Source: Actinomycetota bacterium (GTDB lineage: Bacteria > Actinomycetota > Acidimicrobiia > Acidimicrobiales > Microtrichaceae). From it: DNA of 21,316 nucleotides. This document shows positions 16,562 to 21,316 of this stretch, piece by piece. The DNA lies in NCBI GenBank assembly GCA_018268735.1, contig JAFDWA010000743.1, positions 1-21,316 on the forward strand, given 5' to 3'. The first letter of the stretch is position 1. Each line of letters begins with the position of its first letter. A model generated the notes under the pieces. The model did not search any database. It was not told where the DNA came from and worked only from the letters and a program-made list of their open reading frames with translations. The translations under genes and the position numbers were made by a program.

Positions 16562-17091
16562 CGCATCGACCCGATCTCCTCGAGGACTGCGGCAAGCACC
16601 TCGGCAGGAGCACGGCCCGTCGTGTCGACCACCACGTCGGCGACCTCCGCGTACAGGGGCGACCGCTCGGCGTCGAGCCGGCGGAGCGCCGCCGCAGCGT
16701 CACCCGCCAGCAGGGGCCGCGCCTCGCGCGAGCCCGTCAGCCTCTCGGCCAGCTCCGCTGGATCTGCTCGCAGCCAGACGACCGTCGCCGAGTCGCCGAT
16801 GTCACGACGGTTCCCCGCGTCGAGGACGACGCCGCCGCCTGTGGCGATCACCGCAGCGGGTCCTGCGAGTGCGTCGAGGAGGGCGATGCGCTCCGCCTGA
16901 CGGAACGCCGCCTCCCCGTCCCGGGCGAACACGTCGGCCACCGTCGCCCCTGCTCGTCGTTCGACCATTCGATCGGTGTCGAGCACCGAGCATCCGAGGT
17001 GGCGGCCCAGCCGCGTCGCGATCGCGCTCTTGCCGGTCCCCGACAGCCCCACGAGGACGATGTGCTGCGACCGCTCGGGCGTCGGTTCCAC
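16558..17091 (-). CDS. aroK: Shikimate kinase
   Basis: AroK phosphorylates shikimate at the 3-hydroxyl with ATP. With GTG 17091 it has 177 residues, standard for the family. The Walker A motif GLSGTGKS is at residues 15-22. Asp40 in LDTDRMVE, the glycine triplet in ATGGGVVL (85-87), and the lid arginine in REARPLL (about 122-128) bind shikimate and ATP. DVFARDGEAAFRQAE is the conserved segment before them. The frame is open further upstream inside the PH-like gene, but GTG 17091 is the only standard start between that gene's stop (19 bases away) and the first beta strand. Its SD is poor. The stop overlaps aroB as ATGA. Confidence 0.95.
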   Translation of the reverse strand: MEPTPERSQHIVLVGLSGTGKSAIATRLGRHLGCSVLDTDRMVERRAGATVADVFARDGEAAFRQAERIALLDALAGPAAVIATGGGVVLDAGNRRDIGDSATVVWLRADPAELAERLTGSREARPLLAGDAAAALRRLDAERSPLYAEVADVVVDTTGRAPAEVLAAVLEEIGSMR

Positions 17092-17110
17092 CGGTGCGGC
17101 GCGCGCCGGC

Positions 17111-17950
17111 TCAGACGACGACGACGGGGAGGTCGTCGACGAGCTGGGCGATGGCGCCACGAAGCGCGATGGTCGGGCAGTCCCGCGCTTCGAGCAGGAG
17201 CGTCGTCCCGTCGTCGCACTCGAGCACGAGCGCCGTCGCATCGCGGTGGATCCGAGCGTTCATCCGGAACCTCGCCTCGTCGGCGTTCTGCGCCTCCAAC
17301 GTCTGCACGACGCTCCAGGCGACCTGGATCGTGAGGCCCTTCGGTCCGGACACCTCGATCGCCTCGCGGGTGAGCGTCGCCGAGCATCGCCGGCGCTTCC
17401 TCGGCTGGTCAGGGTGCCCGCTCAGATACGTCACGTCCTCGAGCACGAGCACCGCGCCGCCCTGCTCCGGTGCGGGCGCAACGACAGGCTCGCCAGGAGC
17501 GTGCGGTGCGGAGGCGGCCGCCGCCGGCGTCGCAGGAGCGGGATCAGGAGCAGGAGCGACCGGAGATCCAGCCGGCGTCGCAGGAGCAGGCGCGACCGGA
17601 GGTGCAGCCGGCGTCGCATCCGGCAGGGTGGACATCAACGCCTGGACGACGCTGCTGCAGAAGTCCTCGGTCCATCCGGCACGCACGCGACGGCCGTCCG
17701 CCATCGCGAGGTCCACCTCCTGGATGCCCTCGACCGGTTCCCCGACTGCGTCGAGATCTGTCGCCGCACGGAGGTCGTACCAGCCCTGTGGGCCGTCGAC
17801 CTGCAGGTCGGTCACGCCGAGGGAGGATCCGGCCAACACGAACAGGGCCGTGTCCCTGGTGCCGACTGCGGGCTCGATCCACCCCCGTGCGTATGCGTCG
17901 GGCTCCTGCTGGGCCGGCTGGCTGGCGCCGCCGACCGACTCACCTGTCAC
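17111..17950 (-). CDS. Uncharacterised protein with two PH-like domains joined by a Pro/Ala linker
   Basis: I do not recognise a named family for the full 279-residue protein. It appears to hold two copies of one fold. Residues about 18-110 contain LGVTDLQVDGPQGWYDLRAATDLDAV, then a strand pair DLAMADGRRVRAGW and a closing helix CSSVVQALMSTLP. Residues about 165-275 contain AIEVSGPKGLTIQVAWSVVQTLEA, LVLECDDGTTLLLEA and a helix ALRGAIAQLVDDLP. Both share a VxGPxG turn, a strand with Trp, a DG hairpin and a final helix, as in pleckstrin-homology-like domains. Residues about 112-163 are almost only Pro, Ala, Val, Thr and Asp. There is no signal peptide or membrane segment. GTG 17950 has GGAGG nine bases upstream. 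It lies 94 bases after the DUF4388 gene and 19 before aroK. The domain call is inference. Confidence 0.8.
   Translation of the reverse strand: MTGESVGGASQPAQQEPDAYARGWIEPAVGTRDTALFVLAGSSLGVTDLQVDGPQGWYDLRAATDLDAVGEPVEGIQEVDLAMADGRRVRAGWTEDFCSSVVQALMSTLPDATPAAPPVAPAPATPAGSPVAPAPDPAPATPAAAASAPHAPGEPVVAPAPEQGGAVLVLEDVTYLSGHPDQPRKRRRCSATLTREAIEVSGPKGLTIQVAWSVVQTLEAQNADEARFRMNARIHRDATALVLECDDGTTLLLEARDCPTIALRGAIAQLVDDLPVVVV
17523..17618. repeat. Degenerate repeats encoding the Pro/Ala linker
   Basis: GCCGGCGTCGCAGGAGC occurs exactly at 17523-17539 and 17571-17587, and its first 12 bases again at 17607-17618, with related GGAGCAGGAGC segments between. On the coding strand they give APATPAG-type units. 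The spacings of 48 and 36 bases keep the frame. The linker length is likely variable between strains. Confidence 0.7.
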
Positions 17951-18044
17951 GACTCACGACCTCCGGACTGGTCCTGCGAGGTCGAGCGTACCGGGCCGAC
18001 GCCGTCGAGCGATCCCTGGGCCCGTGTTCTGCCATCGTCGACGG

Positions 18045-19256
18045 TCAGAACCCGGAGCCGCTGCCGAAGGCGACACCGTGGCCACCGTCGAGGACGTCGC
18101 GGTCGTTGTCGTCGGCGATCGCATCGCCCGAGGTGCCGAGCGCTGCAGCGATCGCCTCGGCGGCCTTCGGGCTCAGCTTCGACATCTGGCGCAGGACCTC
18201 GTCGGCGGCGGAGTCGGCTTCGGCGGCTCCGAGTCCCGACGAGTGGCCGTCGAGATGCCCCGCCGTCGGCCCGTCGGTGAAGGCACCGGTGCCATCGAAG
18301 GACGCCGGGGCGGTCGGCGGGGCGGCGTCGGAGGTCCGCGGGTCCTGCTGGTCGACGTCGACACCGTGGTCGAATGTCTGCGCAGCGGCGAGGCGATCCT
18401 GGCGCGCAGCGTTCTCGAGCTGCACCCAGGGGTCGTCCTCGACGTCGGATCCGAGCAGATCGTCGATCGGGAAGTGCTCCGGGAACGCAGCATCGGTCGA
18501 TGCTTCGTCGTCGAGGAGGACCACCTCGAAGGCAGCGACCTCCTCGGGTACCCCGTCGACGACGTGCTCACGGAGCAGATCGGGCTCGCGGAGCAGGTCG
18601 GGCTCGCGATGCGACGAATCGGAGCTCGTCGATGAACCGGCATCGAGCGCCTGCTCCACCGTTGCTCCTGATGCTGGTCCGGTCGGAGACCTCAGCGGCA
18701 CGAGCTCGGCTGCCGGGCCCTCGACGGACACGAGGTCCCGAGCGACGAGCTCGGCGATGCGACCGCAGGTCACGATCTCCGGAAGACCCTGCGACGCGAC
18801 GAGGTCGGCCACCCGAAGCTGCGCGCCGGCAGCGACGATCGCCGGCCAGTCCTCCGCGGTGAGGTGGACGCCCTCGACGTCGATGGACGCAGCGAGCCGG
18901 AGTCGGTGGGCGGTCGACGGGACCACCGCTTCGATCTCGGCCCAGGCCGCGAGGCGCTCCACAGCGGTGGCGACCACATCCACGAGGTCCTGCTCCTCGC
19001 CGTCGAGTGGTGGAGGCGCACCGGGCTCGAACAGGAACGAGCCGGCCCGGTAGCGCAGGAGCTCGACCACGACATCGGCGAGGTCGACGGAGTCCACGTC
19101 CCGAACGCTTCCAGCGGTGATCGCGCCATCGGACACGAAGATCTGCGCCGTGCTGCGATCGCCCTCCACGATCAGTCGACCGGTCTTGCGCGAACCCGCG
19201 AGGAGATGCAGCACGTCGGCGACCGGAAAAGCATCGATCGTCCCTTGGAGAGCCAC
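18045..19256 (-). CDS. DUF4388 (PATAN-type) domain protein with a winged-helix-like segment and acidic tail
   Basis: The 403-residue product starts MALQGTIDAFPVADVLHLLAGSRKTGRLIV, the hallmark of DUF4388. This domain belongs to the PATAN group named after cyanobacterial PatA, and is linked to two-component and gliding or motility signalling. Residues 1-80 are this domain, with AQIFVSDGAITAG and LLRYRAGSFLFEPG. Residues about 90-180 look like a helical, winged-helix-type part (QLRVADLVASQGLPEIVTCGRIAELVARDLVSVEG). Residues 190-403 are mostly disordered and acidic. They include a duplicated LREPDL unit (218-229) and a final helix DEVLRQMSKLSPKAAEAIAAAL. The start GTG 19256 has AGGAGG seven bases upstream, the clearest SD in the window. 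There is no receiver domain or membrane segment. Its role here is unknown. Confidence 0.87.
   Translation of the reverse strand: MALQGTIDAFPVADVLHLLAGSRKTGRLIVEGDRSTAQIFVSDGAITAGSVRDVDSVDLADVVVELLRYRAGSFLFEPGAPPPLDGEEQDLVDVVATAVERLAAWAEIEAVVPSTAHRLRLAASIDVEGVHLTAEDWPAIVAAGAQLRVADLVASQGLPEIVTCGRIAELVARDLVSVEGPAAELVPLRSPTGPASGATVEQALDAGSSTSSDSSHREPDLLREPDLLREHVVDGVPEEVAAFEVVLLDDEASTDAAFPEHFPIDDLLGSDVEDDPWVQLENAARQDRLAAAQTFDHGVDVDQQDPRTSDAAPPTAPASFDGTGAFTDGPTAGHLDGHSSGLGAAEADSAADEVLRQMSKLSPKAAEAIAAALGTSGDAIADDNDRDVLDGGHGVAFGSGSGF
18572..18607. repeat. 18-bp tandem repeat inside the DUF4388 gene
   Basis: GGAGCAGATCGGGCTCGC (18572-18589) is followed directly by the same 18 bases with one change (18590-18607). 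It duplicates six residues in the acidic tail (LREPDL twice), which suggests that the tail changes length easily. Confidence 0.85.
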
Positions 19257-19341
19257 GTCATTCCTCCTGCGAAGGTTCCTGCGTGCTCCATCGGCACATC
19301 CGCGGCGCGGGTTCAGCAATTCCTGGGTCGGAGCACCGGAC

Positions 19342-20184
19342 TCAGCGCGCGACGGCCGCCGCCATCGCCTCGATCGGCGCAGGATGGCCCGTCCAGTGCT
19401 CGAAGGCGACGGCGGCCTGGTGCACGAGCATCGAGATCCCGTTCGCCGTCATGGCCCCGCGACGCCGAGCGGCCGCCATCAGCGGCGTGACCGACGGGTG
19501 GTAAACGAGCTCCGACACCGCGAGGTCTGCTCGCAGCAGGGCGGCGGGAACCGGGAGCGGACCCTCGTCGTCGAGCGAGGTGTCGGATCCCATGCCGACA
19601 GGAGTCGCGTTGACCAGCAGCTCCGCCTCACCGATCACGGCGGCGACGGCGCCGGGGTCATCCGCTGGCACGAAGGAGCCGACGGCGCCGGCGAGCGCCG
19701 CGGCGGCCTCACCCCGGCGTCGGTCCCTGTTCACCACCACGACCGACGAGGCACCGCCGCTCCCGAGCGCGTGGGTGACGGCCCTGCCCGCTCCCCCAGC
19801 GCCGAGAACGACTGCACGGACGCCGGGCGACTCGATGCCGAGATCGACACGGAGGCCCCTCAGGTAGCCGACGCCGTCGGTGTTGTCGCCGAGCATGGAC
19901 CGGTCCTCCCGCGGCGACCGACGGATGCAGTTCACCGCCCCGAGCGCCGCAGCCACCGGGGTGAGGTCGTCGAGCGCAGGGATGACCGCCTCCTTGTGGG
20001 GCATCGTGACCGACATCCCCCGGATGCCGAGCGCCCGGGCGCCGTCGACCGCCGCAGCAGCGTCACCCGGGGCGACGGGCAGCGCGACGAACACCCAGTC
20101 CAACCCGAGCGAGCGGAATGCTGCGTTGTGGATGCGCGGCGACAGCGAGTGGACGATCGGGTCGCCGATCACCGCAGCGACCAT
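19342..20184 (-). CDS. aroE: Shikimate dehydrogenase
   Basis: AroE reduces 3-dehydroshikimate to shikimate with NADPH. The 280-residue protein shows the substrate motif HSLSPRIHNAAF (12-23), SVTMPHKEAVIP with catalytic Lys64, GAVNCI, and GDNTDGVGYLRGL with Asp103. The NADPH site has the glycine-rich VLGAGGAGRAV (about 126-135) and NRDRRRGE, where arginines after NR favour NADPH. VNATPVGM and NGISMLVHQAAVAFEHWTG close the protein. ATG 20184 lies 17 bases after the mltG stop with no good SD; the frame runs on upstream into mltG by chance. A 85-base gap separates its stop from the DUF4388 gene. In that gap are inverted 7-mers GTGCTCC (19283-19289) and GGAGCAC (19330-19336), of unknown meaning. 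Confidence 0.96.
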   Translation of the reverse strand: MVAAVIGDPIVHSLSPRIHNAAFRSLGLDWVFVALPVAPGDAAAAVDGARALGIRGMSVTMPHKEAVIPALDDLTPVAAALGAVNCIRRSPREDRSMLGDNTDGVGYLRGLRVDLGIESPGVRAVVLGAGGAGRAVTHALGSGGASSVVVVNRDRRRGEAAAALAGAVGSFVPADDPGAVAAVIGEAELLVNATPVGMGSDTSLDDEGPLPVPAALLRADLAVSELVYHPSVTPLMAAARRRGAMTANGISMLVHQAAVAFEHWTGHPAPIEAMAAAVAR

Positions 20185-20201
20185 CGTGGATCCAGTGGGG
20201 C

Positions 20202-21316
20202 TCAGAAGACCCCCCGAGCCTGGGCATCGGCCTTCGCTCGCTCGAACTCCTTGTAGGAGTCGGTGAAGAGGTGCGAGGGCGGATCCTTGGTCGTCAGCAC
20301 GTAGTACCGCCACGTGCCGGCAGGCGCCTGGATCGCCGCTTGCAGGGACGCTCTGCCGGGAAGGCAGATCGGTGTCGGTGGCAAGCCCTTCACCTTGCGC
20401 ACGTTGTAGGGCGTGTCAGCGGCGAGGTCCGTCTTGGTCAGCGTCCCCGAGGTCCGTCCGAGGCCGTACAGGTTGGCGGCGTCGATGCCGAGCGGGACCC
20501 CCGCGTCCAGGCGGTTCATGATGACCCGGGCGATCTTGCCCCGCTCGTCGTCGGGTCGGCCCGTCTCGCGCTCGACCAGCGAGGCGATCGTGACGAGCTG
20601 GTACGCCGTACGTCCCTGGAGCGTCTCGGCCTTGTCGTAGCCGAGCTCGTCGAGCACCTTGTCCATCTTGGTGGCCATCGTCTGGAGGACGTCGACCGCC
20701 GAGGCGTCGTCGCGGAACTCGTAGGTGTCGGGGAACAGGAACCCCTCCCAGTTCGCGACGTCGGCGGGCTTGTACCTGGAGGTCACGTGGCCGGAGGCCA
20801 GCGCCATCTCGAGGCTGGCCACGCTCAGGTTCGGCAACGCCTTGTTGATGTCGACGAGCGCGTCGACGAGTCGTCTGCCCTCGGGGATCCGGATCGTGAC
20901 CGCGTCGATGGGGACCGGGCCCTTGTCGAGCACCTTGATCGCCTCGTCGAAGGAGGAGTTGCGATGGAACTGGACGTAGCGACCGGCCTTCCACGGGCCG
21001 GCCGACTTCCACTTCGCATACCACTGGAAGAGCCCCGCGTTGCTCACGACGTGGGACTGCGCCAGCAGCTGGGCGATCTCGTCGCTGCTCGCCCCGGAAG
21101 GAACCACCACCTCCTTCACGAGCGCACCCTGTCCACCAGCGGGGTGGATCTGCCGGCTGACCCAGAACACGCCGGCGACGACAGCGACGCCCAGCACCAG
21201 GAGGGCCAGCCCCGTCACCGCGAGCAGTCGCGGGCCGCCACGTGCCTCGCGTGGAAGCTGCACGTACTCGTCGCCGGAGGCGTCGTCGACGTCTGAGCCG
21301 GCGGCGGCGACGTCCT
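20202..21316 (-). CDS. mltG: Endolytic murein transglycosylase MltG (5' end beyond window)
   Basis: MltG is an inner-membrane lytic transglycosylase that cuts nascent glycan strands and helps set their length. From GTG 21263 it would have 353 residues. A membrane helix (LLAVTGLALLVLGVAVVAGV, residues 13-32) is followed by a LysM-like part with VVVPSGASSDEIAQLLAQSHVV and a YKPADVANWEGFLFPDTYEF segment. The catalytic region has TIASLVERETG with Glu231 as the likely catalytic acid, ARVIMNRLDAGVPLG, and DTPYNVRKVKGLPPTPICLPG. The frame stays open upstream of GTG 21263 to the window edge, adding an acidic stretch (SDVDDASGDEY). The true start is therefore probably outside the window, and an acidic cytoplasmic tail is likely. 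I see no SD for GTG 21263. Confidence 0.94.
   Translation of the reverse strand, partial: DVAAAGSDVDDASGDEYVQLPREARGGPRLLAVTGLALLVLGVAVVAGVFWVSRQIHPAGGQGALVKEVVVPSGASSDEIAQLLAQSHVVSNAGLFQWYAKWKSAGPWKAGRYVQFHRNSSFDEAIKVLDKGPVPIDAVTIRIPEGRRLVDALVDINKALPNLSVASLEMALASGHVTSRYKPADVANWEGFLFPDTYEFRDDASAVDVLQTMATKMDKVLDELGYDKAETLQGRTAYQLVTIASLVERETGRPDDERGKIARVIMNRLDAGVPLGIDAANLYGLGRTSGTLTKTDLAADTPYNVRKVKGLPPTPICLPGRASLQAAIQAPAGTWRYYVLTTKDPPSHLFTDSYKEFERAKADAQARGVF

Noticed and set aside
17951..18044. A -10-like TACGCT upstream of the PH-like gene
   Set aside because: It fits TAnnnT, but no -35 is visible, and such hexamers are common by chance.

Overview
The window is high-GC DNA with dense genes, almost all on the minus strand. 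Gene content and order (mltG-aroE-...-aroK-aroB-pepP-efp-nusB-pyrR-pyrB-pyrC-carA-...-carB-pyrD-pyrF-mihF-gmk-rpoZ-coaBC-metK) follow the conserved actinobacterial aro/efp/pyr/gmk neighbourhood. The actinobacterial integration host factor (mihF), the PAMHTEMW form of CoaBC and a DUF2505-like gene also point to Actinomycetota. The two accessory genes (DUF4388 and a PH-like protein), the absence of aroC and bldD, and a short class 1 PyrD suggest a deep branch such as Acidimicrobiia, but that placement is inference. I see no rRNA, tRNA, CRISPR, insertion sequence or phage gene, and no gene-free stretch longer than about 220 bases.

Read in the direction of transcription (right to left), the layout is as follows. 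(1) 21316-19342: mltG (open at the window edge) and aroE. (2) 19256-17111: a DUF4388/PATAN-type protein with a long acidic tail, then a protein that appears to hold two related PH-like domains joined by a Pro/Ala linker. Neither has an assigned function. (3) 17091-15524: aroK and aroB, stop and start overlapping. (4) 15513-13267: an M24 peptidase, efp and nusB; an M24 peptidase next to efp is a common bacterial arrangement. (5) 13279-13047: a 220-base control region with an exact 60-bp tandem duplication that begins in the nusB stop codon, an inverted repeat, an extended -10 element and a PyrR-binding RNA hairpin. (6) 13046-8983: pyrR-pyrB-pyrC-carA with 4-base stop/start overlaps; pyrC and carA are bridged by a 22-codon open frame. 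(7) 8421-8918: a lone plus-strand DUF2505-like gene that splits carA from carB. (8) 8361-1: carB, pyrD, pyrF, mihF, gmk, rpoZ, coaBC and the N-terminal part of metK, tightly packed.

Together the pyr genes encode the pathway to UMP except orotate phosphoribosyltransferase (pyrE), which is not here; carAB also supplies arginine synthesis. Gmk (GMP to GDP), the RNA polymerase omega subunit, CoA synthesis (CoaBC) and S-adenosylmethionine synthesis (MetK) follow in the same direction. The aro genes make three shikimate-pathway enzymes.

The strongest regulatory signal is in front of and inside the start of pyrR. A near-perfect PyrR-binding loop sits at the predicted mRNA 5' end. Its 3' arm (GCCCCTACGG) is copied exactly as the 5' arm of an intrinsic-terminator-like hairpin with a UACG loop and four U. 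That hairpin lies inside the first codons of pyrR if the well-supported GTG start is used. This could join PyrR attenuation, translational control and terminator uncoupling in one short leader. Most of the rest of the window is conserved housekeeping sequence.
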